Shown: positions 15,655 to 24,664 of the stretch, piece by piece
Numbering within the stretch: position 1 is the first letter of the stretch
Layout of the letters: each line of letters begins with the position of its first letter
From: Micrococcus terreus
GTDB taxonomy: Bacteria > Actinomycetota > Actinomycetes > Actinomycetales > Micrococcaceae
Length of the DNA stretch: 56,172 nt
Reading direction: 5' to 3'
Assembly: GCF_900116905.1 (NCBI RefSeq)
Contig: NZ_FPCG01000013.1
Coordinates: 1-56,172, forward strand
Made by a program: the position numbers and the translations under genes
Notes under the pieces: generated by a model
Databases searched by the model: none
What the model was told of the DNA's origin: nothing
What the model saw: the letters and a program-made list of their open reading frames with translations, nothing else

Positions 15655-16898
15655 CAGACCAGCTCGAGCTGATCGGCCACCACGCGGCCACGGTGGATGA
15701 CGGTGCGGTCCGGGGAGCGGTCCATCACGGCGGCGGTGGGGGTGTCCCCGGCCAGCAGCACCAGGTCGGCCACATCCCCCACGTCCACGCCGGGGCGGTC
15801 GTCCACGCCGTAGAGCCGCGGTCCGGCGGGGTCCAGCAGGGACGCGCCACCCACGCCGGCCACGGCCAGGCAGTGCTCGATCATCTCGTCCTGCCGGTAG
15901 CCGTGCGTGAACGCCAGCTGCCAGGTGCGGTCCAACATGTCCGCGTTGCCGTAGGGGGACCAGTAGTCGCGCTGGCCGTCCTGACCCAGTCCCACGCGCA
16001 CACCGGCCTGGGCGAGCTCGGCCAGCGGCAGCGGTCCGCTCATGGGTGCAATGGTCGCCATGGCCACGTCCAGCCGGCCCATCCGTTCGAAGATCTCCCG
16101 GCGCTGGGCCTCGGGCAGGGCCGAGAGTCCGTAGCCGTGCGAGATGCTCACGTTTCCGGTCATGCCCAGGGCCTCGGTGCGGTCCAGGATCAGTTCGGTG
16201 CTGAACCTGGCCAGCTCGGCGGGTTCATGCAGGTGCACGTCCACTGGGACGCCGTACTTCTCGGCCAGCCCGAACACGATGTCCAGGTGCCGCACCGGGT
16301 CCCGGTCCAGCTGGCAGGGGTCGATCCCGCCCACCACGTCCGCACCGGCCTGGACGGCCCGTTCCAGCACCTCGGCGCTGCCCTTCTCCTTCAGCAGCCC
16401 GGCCTGCGGGAACGCGATGATCTCCACCTCGCAGCGCCCGGCGAACTCCTCCTGGGCGGCCACCACGGCCTCGAAGCGCTCCAGCCCGGCGTCCACATCC
16501 ACCTGGGCGTAGGTGCGCACCCGGGTGGTGCCGCGCTCGATCGCCATCCGCAGGGCGGTGGTGGTGCGCTCGGTGATGCTGACCTCGGCGTCCCGCCAGT
16601 TGTTGCGGTCGTTGAGCATCATCCCCCACACGCCCGGCGCACCGGTGTGCGGGCGGAAGGGCAGCTCCAGGCGGTTCGAGTCCAGGTGCACGTGCACATC
16701 GGCGAAGGACGGGACCAGGATCCTGCCCCGACCCTCCACCACCACGTCGTCGGGCCCACTCTGCCGAGGGGCACCCGAGGCGAGGGGGCGCACCTCACCG
16801 ATGTGGCCGTCGTCGGGAATGATGACCTCTGCCGGCTCGCCACCCCAGGGGCGGACGTTGCGCAGGATCAGTGCCCCGCGGGACGTCGAGTTCGCCAT
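15654..16898 (-). CDS. Amidohydrolase, cytosine deaminase-like (CodA type)
   Basis: 414 residues from ATG 16898, which overlaps the peptidase TGA by one base (TGATG). Metal-ligand motifs of the amidohydrolase fold are DVHVHLD (about residue 63), VHLHEPAE, ISHGYG and GLGQDGQRDYWS, in the order found in cytosine deaminases. C-terminal strands (DVGDVADLVLLAG) complete the usual beta-sandwich. Members deaminate or hydrolyse cyclic amides and N-heterocycles. The coupling to an S9 peptidase gives no clear substrate, so the name CodA-like is structural, not a claim about cytosine. Confidence 0.8.
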   Translation of the reverse strand: MANSTSRGALILRNVRPWGGEPAEVIIPDDGHIGEVRPLASGAPRQSGPDDVVVEGRGRILVPSFADVHVHLDSNRLELPFRPHTGAPGVWGMMLNDRNNWRDAEVSITERTTTALRMAIERGTTRVRTYAQVDVDAGLERFEAVVAAQEEFAGRCEVEIIAFPQAGLLKEKGSAEVLERAVQAGADVVGGIDPCQLDRDPVRHLDIVFGLAEKYGVPVDVHLHEPAELARFSTELILDRTEALGMTGNVSISHGYGLSALPEAQRREIFERMGRLDVAMATIAPMSGPLPLAELAQAGVRVGLGQDGQRDYWSPYGNADMLDRTWQLAFTHGYRQDEMIEHCLAVAGVGGASLLDPAGPRLYGVDDRPGVDVGDVADLVLLAGDTPTAAVMDRSPDRTVIHRGRVVADQLELV

Positions 16899-19084
16899 CA
16901 CAGACCCAGCGTCCGCGGCAGCGCCGGGGCGGGCTCGCCCAGGACATGCTCGCCCAGGAAACCGAGCACCACCTCGTACCAGACCTGCGCATGCTGAGGT
17001 GCCAGGATCCAGTGGTTCTCCTGTGGGAAGTACAGGAACCGGTGCGCCGTGGAGCCGTCCTCCCCCGCGGGCAGACCGGACGAGGCCAGCAGTTCGTACC
17101 AGAGACGCAGCCCCTCGCCGATGGGCACGCGGTAGTCCTTGTCCCCGTGGATCACCAGCATGGGCGAGACGATCTCGGAGACGAACCGGTGCGGCGAGTT
17201 CTCCTCCTGCATGCGCTCGGTCATCTCGCGTGTCCAGTAGAACGAGGCGTCCGTGGTGGGGCCGAAGCCGTCCAACGCCCAGAGCGAGGCATGGGTGACC
17301 ACGCAGCGGAACCGATCCGTGTGTCCGGCCACCCAGTTGGCCATGTAGCCGCCGAAGGAGCCACCCATGGCGGCGGTGCGCTGGGGGTCGATATCCGGCC
17401 GTTCCTCCACGGCGTCCGTCAGCGCCATCAGGTCGGTGTACGGCGCCTGCCCCCACTGACCCCAGCCGCGCTGGATGAACTCCTGGCCGTAGCCGGTGGA
17501 CAGGGCCGGGTCCGGCAGCAGCACCGCGTACCCGCGCGCGGCCATCACCCACGGGCACCAGCGCCAGCTCCACGCATTCCACGAGCTCAGCGGGCCGCCG
17601 TGGATCCACAGCAGCAGCGGATGACCCCCGTCCGGCACGGGTCCCTCCGGCAGGACCAGCCAGCCGCGCACACGGGTGCCGTCCTCGGTCACCGTCTCCA
17701 CGTCCTCCAGGGTCCCGGGGACCTCCGGCCGGGCCGTGGGGTTGAGCAACCGCGTGGTCTGGCCGGTGGCCAGGTCGATCCGCGCCACCTCCGGCGGGAA
17801 CAGGTAGGAGGAGCGCACCCCGTAGGCGGTGGTCCCGTCTGGTGAGAGCACGACGTCGGCCCAAGCCTCATCCTCCCGGGTCACCTGAGTGACGGTCCCG
17901 GTGGCGATCTCGATGCGGAACACCGGGCAGCGGCCGTCCGAGTCAGCGAGCGCGATCACGGCGGAGTCGTCCGGCAGCCAGGCCACCACCTGACCCCAGC
18001 GGTCCCAGTCATGGGCCAACGGCTCGGTGCGGCCGGTGTCCGTGTCCAGCACGTACAGCTGGGGGTGCACGGCGCGCTCCGGGGTGGAGTCCGGGGTGCG
18101 GACCAGGATGGCGCGGGTGCCGGCGTTGCTGATGGGGCCCACGGAGGCGTCCTCACCGGGGACGTCATGCAGGACCCGGTGCTCGCCGGTGGCCAGGTCC
18201 ACGCGGACCACCGTGCCCTCACGGACGTTGCCGCGGGCCTCGGCGGTGGCAACCGTGGTCAGCAGGAAGGTCCCGTCCGGGGAGAGCTGTGCGTCCAGGC
18301 CGAAGGCGTGCGAGCGGGGGAACCCGGAGACGTGACGCAGGTGGTGCGGGGCGTCGATGGCCTCGGGGTCCAGCAGGGATGCCGACGAGGCGGACGAGGA
18401 TTCTGCGCCGGATGCAGACTCGGTCTGCTCATCCCGTTCAGGGTGCTCGGCGTCGGCGGCGTCGACGTCTGAGGCCGGCTCGCCCTGGGGGTCCACGCCC
18501 TCCTCCAGCACGAACAGCTCAGGTCGGGCCGGGCCCAGATCGTGGTCCCAGAACCGGATCGGGTAGCCGGTGTGCAGGATGGCGTCCACCCCGGAGTCCT
18601 TCCGGGCCTTGGTCAGCTCGGCGTGCTCGGCCTCGGTGGAGGCGCCCACCAGCCGATTCGCTGTGACCACCACCCGGTCGGCGGCGCGGGCACAGGAGAC
18701 CGCGGAGATGCCGCCAGGACGGGAGAGGACCATCCGGGCCTCGCCGCCGTGTGACGGGAGTGCCCACAGGGCGCTGCGCTTCTCGGCGTCCTCGTCCACC
18801 GGGTCCGGGCGCGCCGAGGTGAACCAGAGGGTGCCGTCTGCGGCGAACTCCGCACCGGCCTCTCCCTCACGAGAACGGGTCAGGCGGCGTGCGGCGCGTT
18901 CCCCGGTGGGGTCCACCTCCCACAGTGCGGTGGCATAGCCGGTGCCCTTGGGGTCCCGCGTGGCCACGGTGGTCACCAGACGCTGTCCGTCGGGGCTGAG
19001 GGTCAAGCCGGAGAGCCGGGGCAGGGCGGTGAAGACGTCGAGGTCATGGAAGGGGCTGGCGGGCTCGCCTGCGGGAGAGGTCAT
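16898..19084 (-). CDS. S9-family prolyl oligopeptidase-type serine peptidase
   Basis: 728 residues from ATG 19084. An N-terminal beta-propeller (repeated SPDGQRLVTT-like strands) is followed by the alpha/beta hydrolase domain. The nucleophile is in GGSFGGYMANW (Ser about 576), the acid in HGDKDYRVP, and the histidine in ENHWILAP (about 691). No signal peptide, so cytoplasmic. These enzymes cut short peptides, acyl-peptides or D-amino-acid derivatives. The propeller holds an acidic, Ser/Ala-rich insert (ASDVDAADAEHPERDEQ...) at about residues 205-255, which is probably a disordered loop. First gene of the operon with the amidohydrolase and the broken DUF2332 gene. Confidence 0.86.
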   Translation of the reverse strand: MTSPAGEPASPFHDLDVFTALPRLSGLTLSPDGQRLVTTVATRDPKGTGYATALWEVDPTGERAARRLTRSREGEAGAEFAADGTLWFTSARPDPVDEDAEKRSALWALPSHGGEARMVLSRPGGISAVSCARAADRVVVTANRLVGASTEAEHAELTKARKDSGVDAILHTGYPIRFWDHDLGPARPELFVLEEGVDPQGEPASDVDAADAEHPERDEQTESASGAESSSASSASLLDPEAIDAPHHLRHVSGFPRSHAFGLDAQLSPDGTFLLTTVATAEARGNVREGTVVRVDLATGEHRVLHDVPGEDASVGPISNAGTRAILVRTPDSTPERAVHPQLYVLDTDTGRTEPLAHDWDRWGQVVAWLPDDSAVIALADSDGRCPVFRIEIATGTVTQVTREDEAWADVVLSPDGTTAYGVRSSYLFPPEVARIDLATGQTTRLLNPTARPEVPGTLEDVETVTEDGTRVRGWLVLPEGPVPDGGHPLLLWIHGGPLSSWNAWSWRWCPWVMAARGYAVLLPDPALSTGYGQEFIQRGWGQWGQAPYTDLMALTDAVEERPDIDPQRTAAMGGSFGGYMANWVAGHTDRFRCVVTHASLWALDGFGPTTDASFYWTREMTERMQEENSPHRFVSEIVSPMLVIHGDKDYRVPIGEGLRLWYELLASSGLPAGEDGSTAHRFLYFPQENHWILAPQHAQVWYEVVLGFLGEHVLGEPAPALPRTLGL

Positions 19085-19133
19085 GGGGTCGTTTCTACTG
19101 GCCTGGCGCTCTGGGGGCAATCTCAGGCAGCGG

Positions 19134-19970
19134 TCAGCTGTGGTGGGGTGCATCCGGATCGGGCGGAGTCTGGTCTCGGTAGTGTGCCACCAGCTCCTTG
19201 GTCCGTACGATGCGTAGAGCGGTCACCAGGAGCAGGCCGCCCAAGACGTTGAAGACCACCGTGTAGCCGAACCATCCCAGCCACTGCAGGACGGTGATCT
19301 CTGCGCCGGACATCATGGCTCCGAAGATGAACAGAGAGTCCAGGATCGAGTGGAAGAGCTGGAGGCCGGCCAGCAGGAACCCTCCGCCAATGGCCGCCAC
19401 CACGCGCACGATCTCCGAGTCCGTGCCCTTCTGCATCCGCGTCATCAGGGTGATGGTGCTTCCCCCGAGCAGAGCGAGGCAGGCGGTCTGCAGGGAGAAC
19501 GGCGCGTCTGCGTAGTGATGGGCCGTCTCCCCGAGCAGGCCATGCCACTGCGGGAACGCCTGCACCACCAGCCACATGATGATCAATCCCCCGGCCAGGT
19601 TGCTGACCAGGGTGACGGCCCAGAGCCGCAGCAGCCTCCAGATGCTGGCCTGGCGCGTGACCAGGGCCATGACGGGGATGTGGAAGTCCTCGGTGAACAG
19701 CTCACTGTGGGCCAGCAGAACGGCGATGAACCCGATGCCGAAGGCCAGGCCGGCCAGCAGGTGGCTGTCCGTCTCCTCCAGGACGGCCAAGTAGGCCATC
19801 ACACCGACGCCGATCTCCATCCCACCGAACAGCCCGGTGATGACCAGGGATCGGAAGGTGCGGTGGAGACGCTCCGCCCCCTCCTCCATCGTGCTCTCGA
19901 ACGCATCCTGCAGATGCTGCTCGACCGGAAGATCGTTCTCGCCGAGCTCACGGCGCCGTTCTTCACTCAT
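19134..19970 (-). CDS. Formate/nitrite transporter (FNT) family protein
   Basis: 278 residues from ATG 19970, preceded by GGGAACCAGG. After a charged cytoplasmic N-terminus (SEERRRELGENDLP, ESTMEEGAERLHRTF) there are six hydrophobic segments, with FNT-like features ELFTEDF and SNLAGGLIIMW. The family forms pentameric channels for small anions such as formate or nitrite. The charged N-terminus and the missing classical signature place it in the YfdC-like branch, whose cargo is poorly known. It is probably a separate transcript from the peptidase operon (49-bp gap). Confidence 0.8.
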   Translation of the reverse strand: MSEERRRELGENDLPVEQHLQDAFESTMEEGAERLHRTFRSLVITGLFGGMEIGVGVMAYLAVLEETDSHLLAGLAFGIGFIAVLLAHSELFTEDFHIPVMALVTRQASIWRLLRLWAVTLVSNLAGGLIIMWLVVQAFPQWHGLLGETAHHYADAPFSLQTACLALLGGSTITLMTRMQKGTDSEIVRVVAAIGGGFLLAGLQLFHSILDSLFIFGAMMSGAEITVLQWLGWFGYTVVFNVLGGLLLVTALRIVRTKELVAHYRDQTPPDPDAPHHS

Positions 19971-20245
19971 CCTGGTTCCCCTCGCGTGGGCGGTGCGGTG
20001 GCCTGTGGTGGGGTCTGATCCTACTGCGCCCACGCGCGGTCAGGTCAGTTGACTGCTTGACGCGGTGGCCCTCATCACAGTGGTCAGCGCGCCTGCACTC
20101 GCGTACCCTAGATAGGTTCTGCTGTGTGCACTCCGGCAGGCGCACCCGCTCTCGGACACTGTGGTCCGCCACCCCATGACCTCTGCGCACACGCGCTTCC
20201 CTGCCCGACCTGGCTCATCTGACTCTCCGCCCGAAAGGCACCGCT

Positions 20246-21730
20246 GTGACCTCTGCCCCTGACACCGACCGGCCCACCGCCGATCTGAACCCCAGCGGAC
20301 AGGGCTCGCACACCGACGATCTCCCCGCCGGCACCGGGAAGCTGATCGCCCTGCTCGTGGCCGCCGCGTTCGTGGTCATCCTGAACGAGACCATCATGTC
20401 CGTGGCGCTGCCGGAGCTGATGGAGGAGTTCTCTGTGGGTGCGGCCACCGCACAGTGGCTGACCACCGCGTTCATGCTGACCATGGCCGTGGTCATCCCG
20501 GTCACCGGCTACCTGCTGACCCGGATGCCGCTGCGCACCGTGTTCGCGATCGCCATGACCAGCTTCAGCATCGGCACCCTGGTGGCCGCCCTGGCCCCGG
20601 TGTTCCCGCTGCTGGTGACCGGCCGCGTGATCCAGGCCATCGGCACCGCCATCATGATGCCGCTGCTGTTCACCACCGTGCTCAACGTGGTGCCGGCCGA
20701 GCGGCGCGGGCGGACCATGGGCGTGATCTCGATCGTGATCGCCGTGGCCCCGGCCACCGGCCCCACCGTGGGCGGGATCGTGCTGGACATGCTGACCTGG
20801 CGCTGGATGTTCTGGCTGGTCCTGCCGATCGCCCTGCTCGCCCTGGTCCTGGGCACCCTGATGATCCGCAACGTCACCGAGCCGCGCCGCATCCCGCTGG
20901 ACGTGCTCTCCGTGGTGCTCTCCGGCATCGGCTTCGCCGGGACCATCTACGGGCTGAGCAGCATCGGCTCCGCCGCCGAGGGCACCGCCGCCGTGAACCC
21001 GCTGATCCCGCTGGGGATCGGCCTGGCCGCTCTGGCGGTCTTCGTGTGGCGGCAGCTGAACCTGAAGGACTTCGCCCTGATGGACCTGCGCGCCTTCAAG
21101 GTCGGTGCGTTCAGCCTGGCCGTCTGCCTGGTGGCCGTGAACATGATGTACCTGTTCGGCACCCTGATCCTGCTGCCGATCTACCTGCAGAACGTGGCCG
21201 GCTACTCCACCCTGGAGACCGGCATGGCCCTGCTGCCCGGCGGACTGGTGATGGGCGTGCTCGGCTACTTCGTGGGACGGCTCTTCGACCGCGTGGGTCC
21301 GCGCCCCCTGGTCATCCCCGGTGCTGTGCTGACCTCAGGGGCACTGTGGGGCATGACCACCCTGGGCGCGGACAGCACCCTGGGCACGGTGATCGCCTGG
21401 CACGTGACCCTCAACGCCGGGCTGGCCCTGATGTTCTCCCCGCTGATGACCAACGCCCTGGGCGCCCTGCCGCGTCGGCTGTACCCGCACGGCAGTGCGA
21501 TCGTCTCCACCATCCAGCAGGTCGCCGGAGCCGCAGGCACCGCACTGTTCATCACCGTGATGACCGCCGCCTCGGTGGCCGGCGCCGCTGCGGGCGTGGA
21601 TGAGCAGACCGCCCTGATGGACGGCGTGCACAGCGCCCTGCTCTGCGGCGCCGCGATCTCTCTGCTCGCCGTGGTGGGCACCCTGTTCGTGCGCCGCACC
21701 ACCGCCCCGGAGGAGCCGACCCACCACTGA
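20246..21730 (+). CDS. MFS drug/solute exporter, DHA2 (EmrB/QacA) family
   Basis: 494 residues from GTG 20246, with GAAAGG 7 bases upstream. About 14 membrane helices are visible. Helix 1 has the family pattern VVILNETIMSVALPELMEEF; motif C (APATGPTVGGIVLD) marks an antiporter; LTTAFMLTMAVVIPVTGYLL follows helix 2. Such proteins export drugs or metabolites with proton antiport. No regulator gene is adjacent; the 275-bp region upstream (19971-20245) contains an AT-poor divergent promoter region and a small CCTAGATAGG palindrome near 20106. The stop codon is the first triplet of REP-like copy A. Confidence 0.87.
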   Translation: MTSAPDTDRPTADLNPSGQGSHTDDLPAGTGKLIALLVAAAFVVILNETIMSVALPELMEEFSVGAATAQWLTTAFMLTMAVVIPVTGYLLTRMPLRTVFAIAMTSFSIGTLVAALAPVFPLLVTGRVIQAIGTAIMMPLLFTTVLNVVPAERRGRTMGVISIVIAVAPATGPTVGGIVLDMLTWRWMFWLVLPIALLALVLGTLMIRNVTEPRRIPLDVLSVVLSGIGFAGTIYGLSSIGSAAEGTAAVNPLIPLGIGLAALAVFVWRQLNLKDFALMDLRAFKVGAFSLAVCLVAVNMMYLFGTLILLPIYLQNVAGYSTLETGMALLPGGLVMGVLGYFVGRLFDRVGPRPLVIPGAVLTSGALWGMTTLGADSTLGTVIAWHVTLNAGLALMFSPLMTNALGALPRRLYPHGSAIVSTIQQVAGAAGTALFITVMTAASVAGAAAGVDEQTALMDGVHSALLCGAAISLLAVVGTLFVRRTTAPEEPTHH

Positions 21731-21792
21731 TCACGTGCGCAGTTGTCGGTGCGACACGCCGAGGCGGACCGCAGTTGGCGTGATCATGATCG
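21728..21792 (+). repeat. REP-like intergenic repeat, copy A
   Basis: Starts at the stop codon of the MFS gene. Ends are GATCACG and CGTGATC, inverse to each other, and the tail is ATGATCGG. It is nearly identical to copy B at 23103 (shared blocks TGATCACGTGCGCAGTTG, GCGACACGCCGAGG, GCAGTTGGCGTGATCATG) and related to copy C at 27106. It can fold into a hairpin and may serve as a terminator. Confidence 0.8.
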
Positions 21793-21912
21793 GTGGGGGG
21801 CGAACGGGGAGCCGTTGACCAGCTGCCCCATCTCGACGTTGACTGGAACGATCCACCCGTGACCCAGCTCAGCGACGTGCACCTGGGTCGCACCCTCGAG
21901 AGGATCTGACCT

Positions 21913-23010
21913 ATGCACCGCACCACGCACACCCCGCTGTCCCCCACCTCCACCCCTAGCCCCAGCCGCGCCTCACGCTCCAGGCGACTGGCCGCCGTCG
22001 TGCTGGCCGCAGGACTCACGCTGGGAGGCGGAATGGCCGCCCAGCCGGCCTTCGCCGTGGGCGAGGGTCCGGGTTACGGCGGGAACGAGACCATCAACAC
22101 CTCGATCCTGCACACCTACGACGAGCTGGTCGCGGAGCTGAAGAAGCAGGACGCGAAGTAGTCGGCCATGGAGCTGGAGGTGATCGGGCAGTCGGTGAAG
22201 GGCCGGGACATCCACCTGGTCAAGTACATCTCCGACCCAGACAACCCCACGATCCTCTACCTGACCCAGCAGCACGGCAACGAGCAGCTGACCACCGAGG
22301 GCGCGCTGGCGTTCATCAAGTCACTGGGCACCGGGAAGATGAAGGGCGTGCTGGACGGAGTGAACATCCTGGTGCTGCCCATGGCCAATCCGGACGGCGC
22401 CATGGGGGATGTGGACTTCTCGCTGGAGGACTACATCGCCTCCGGTGACCGCAACCTCACCCGGTACAACGCCAACGAGGTGGACCTGAACCGCGACCAC
22501 GTGGCCAAGACCCAGCCCGAGACCCAGGCGCTGCACTACAACGTGCTGAAGGAGTACAGCATCGACTACATGATCGACCTGCACCACCAAGGCACTCGGT
22601 CCGCCGTGGACGGGCAGCTCGTCTCCGGGTCCTTCCTCTACCCGACCTCGCCGAACGTGGATGCGGACGTGCTGGAAGGCTCCAAGCGCCTCGGCTCGAT
22701 CGTCTACAACGCCATCCAGCCCACCGGCTGGGGCCACCTGGGCAAGTACGTGGGCGGGACCGCCGAGACCATCGGGCGCAACGGGATCGCCGTGGAGTAC
22801 GACATCTCCACTCTGCTGTTCGAGATGCGCGGCATGTCCGACCACGAGGGCGAGTGGGCCGTGCTCGGCCAGAAGTCCAACGGCTACCTGATCAAGCAGA
22901 CCGTGGTCACGCTCGAGGCCACCGCGCGGGCGATCGCTGACGGCTCCGTAGAGACCGCGGACACCACCTTCTGGGACACCCTGCCCGAGCAGTACAACCT
23001 GCCCCGCTGA
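21913..23010 (+). pseudogene. Secreted M14-type zinc carboxypeptidase gene interrupted by one in-frame TAG
   Basis: From ATG 21913 (ribosome site GAGAGGA) the frame gives 82 codons, TAG at 22159-22161, then 282 codons in the same frame to TGA. The first part has a twin-arginine-like signal peptide (RASRSRRLAAVVLAAGL...AFA). The rest contains the peptidase core: GQSVKGRD, zinc ligands in QQHGNEQL, PMANPDGA, LNRDH and the third ligand in DLHHQGT. A cell-wall amidase or carboxypeptidase role is known for the family. The stop falls between the propeptide and the first strand (KKQDAK-stop-SAMELEV). If not read through, an unexported protein from ATG 22168 is all that could be made. A strong terminator follows. 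Confidence 0.8.
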
Positions 23011-23046
23011 CCCGGCAGGTCAGCTCTCAGCAGGCAGTTCCCGACG

Positions 23047-23086
23047 ACGGCCGGCAGGTGGCGCTTTCGCCTCACCTGCCGGCCGT
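23047..23086 (+). terminator. Terminator hairpin after the M14 gene
   Basis: Perfect 14-bp inverted repeat, ACGGCCGGCAGGTG (23047-23060) and CACCTGCCGGCCGT (23073-23086), with a 12-base loop, 36 bp after the stop codon. Confidence 0.8.
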
Positions 23087-23102
23087 GGTCATCCCTCCCC
23101 CC

Positions 23103-23168
23103 TGATCACGTGCGCAGTTGTTGCCGCGACACGCCGAGGCCGACAGCAGTTGGCGTGATCATGATCGA
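23103..23168 (+). repeat. REP-like intergenic repeat, copy B
   Basis: Same element as copy A: TGATCACGTGCGCAGTTG at the left end and GCAGTTGGCGTGATCATG at the right, with a few changes in between. It lies between the M14 terminator and the DUF1648 gene. Confidence 0.8.
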
Positions 23169-23205
23169 AGGGTGGGGAGCGGAACGACCTCGATAGGGTG
23201 GAAGG

Positions 23206-24054
23206 ATGACCTCCGGCCCTCCACCTGCTTCTGCGTCCCCGTTCGGCTCTGATGACCACGAGGACCAGCTGCTGCCCGACGGCACTCGGCTGGGCGACGC
23301 CCTCTCCGCCGGTCGGCGGCAGGCCTGGGCACCCTGGTTCATCGGACTCGGGGTCATCGTCGTCGGGCTGGTCTGGGCCTGGATGACCCTGCCCACCCTG
23401 CCGGACCAGATGCCCACCGGGTTCGGACCCAGCGGGGAGGTCCGCGGCTGGGAGGACACCTCGTTCGGCTCTGCCGCCCTGAGTCTGATCATCGGTGCCG
23501 GTGAAACCGTGCTGCTGGGCCTGATCGCCGCCATGGTCCCGATATTCGACTCCACCGACCCGGCACAACGCTCCCTCTGGGGACACTTCCGCGTGGAGGG
23601 CTCACACCGTGCGCTGCGCGCCGTCCTGGGGTGGATCACGCTCCTGCTGAATCTGATGTTCGTCTACCAGACGGCCCAGTCCTGGTCGTACGCGCGCGAA
23701 GCCGCGGACGGCACCGGCGCGGACATGCCAATGTGGCCGGTCCTCCTCTTCCTGGTCGGCATCTTCGTGGTCATGGTCCCGCCCTTCCGTCAGTGGGCAC
23801 GGTGGTCCCGCCGCACGGCCGCAGAGCACGGCGTCCACCCCACCCCGGAGGAGGAAGCGGAGGAACGGCGCTGGCTGCCCGGCGGCATCCTGAACGACCC
23901 CACCGAGCCCAAGCTGTTCGTGCCCAAGCGCGAAGGCTATGGCGTGGGAGTGACACTGAACGTCGGGCACGCCAAGGGGAAGGCCGTCGTCGTGGTCTTT
24001 CTGCTGGTGATCATCGGCCCCCTGGTCCCGATCTTCCTGACCCCTGGGAACTGA
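23206..24054 (+). CDS. DUF1648/DUF5808 membrane protein
   Basis: 282 residues from ATG 23206 (GGTGGAAGG upstream). An acidic N-terminus is followed by a membrane helix (WFIGLGVIVVGLVWAWMTL) and the DUF1648 motif LPDQMPTGFGPSGEVRGW, which is found in SdpI-like immunity and germination proteins. Three more helices follow, and then a cytosolic C-terminal part, ILNDPTEPKLFVPKREGYGV, with DUF5808-type pattern before a last helix. Function is unknown; SdpI-like proteins protect against toxic peptides, but this one lacks the full SdpI domain as far as I can see. Confidence 0.75.
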   Translation: MTSGPPPASASPFGSDDHEDQLLPDGTRLGDALSAGRRQAWAPWFIGLGVIVVGLVWAWMTLPTLPDQMPTGFGPSGEVRGWEDTSFGSAALSLIIGAGETVLLGLIAAMVPIFDSTDPAQRSLWGHFRVEGSHRALRAVLGWITLLLNLMFVYQTAQSWSYAREAADGTGADMPMWPVLLFLVGIFVVMVPPFRQWARWSRRTAAEHGVHPTPEEEAEERRWLPGGILNDPTEPKLFVPKREGYGVGVTLNVGHAKGKAVVVVFLLVIIGPLVPIFLTPGN

Positions 24055-24087
24055 CCTGGCCCACCCCTATCCTGAGGGGACGACGAC

Positions 24088-24561
24088 GTGACCCCGCGAG
24101 CCCAGGATGTGGTGCAGATGTCAGACCAGATCGATCAGCCCCGGCCGTCCGAGGAGGTCCACTTCCACACGCGCAAGTGGGTCAAACCGGAGGACCTGAA
24201 CGCCAACGGCACCCTGTTCGGCGGATCGCTGCTGCGGTGGATCGACGAGCAGGCCGCGATCTACGCCATCATCCAGCTGGGCAACCAGCGCAGCGTCACC
24301 AAACTGATCTCCGAGATCAACTTCGTCTCCTCCGCGCAGCAGGGCGACATGATCGAGATGGGACTGAAGGCGGTCTCGTTCGGGCGGACCTCGCTGACCA
24401 TGAAGGCCGTGGTGCGGAACATGATCACCCGGCAGACCATCCTCTCGATCGAGAAGATCGTGTTCGTCTCGCTCGGGGAGGACGGCAAGCCTCAGCCGCA
24501 TGGGTACACGGAGATCACCTACGACCGCGACCGCCTTCCTCGCGAGCGTCCGGAGGAGTAG
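24088..24561 (+). CDS. Acyl-CoA thioesterase, hotdog fold (YciA/BACH type)
   Basis: 157 residues from GTG 24088, with GAGGGGA 7 bases upstream; an ATG at 24118 is an alternative. The hotdog core has NANGTLFGGSLLRWIDEQAAI, the YciA/acyl-CoA thioesterase active-site helix with catalytic aspartate, then INFVSSAQQGDMIEM. It hydrolyses acyl-CoA to free acid and CoA in the cytoplasm. Ends with TAG. No functional link to its neighbours is visible. Confidence 0.82.
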   Translation: MTPRAQDVVQMSDQIDQPRPSEEVHFHTRKWVKPEDLNANGTLFGGSLLRWIDEQAAIYAIIQLGNQRSVTKLISEINFVSSAQQGDMIEMGLKAVSFGRTSLTMKAVVRNMITRQTILSIEKIVFVSLGEDGKPQPHGYTEITYDRDRLPRERPEE

Positions 24562-24664
24562 GCGTCGGCACCGGACGCCGCGAGCGAGTCGGCGCGCGCC
24601 ACCGTGCTACGCCGGATGAAGCGTGCACACGCGCCGTCCAGGTTCACCGCGTTGCGTGAAAGGC

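Noticed and set aside
15445-22161. Genetic code change with TAG as a sense codon
   Set aside because: At least four normal genes in the window end with TAG, so reassignment is unlikely. Suppression at low level is kept only as a question.
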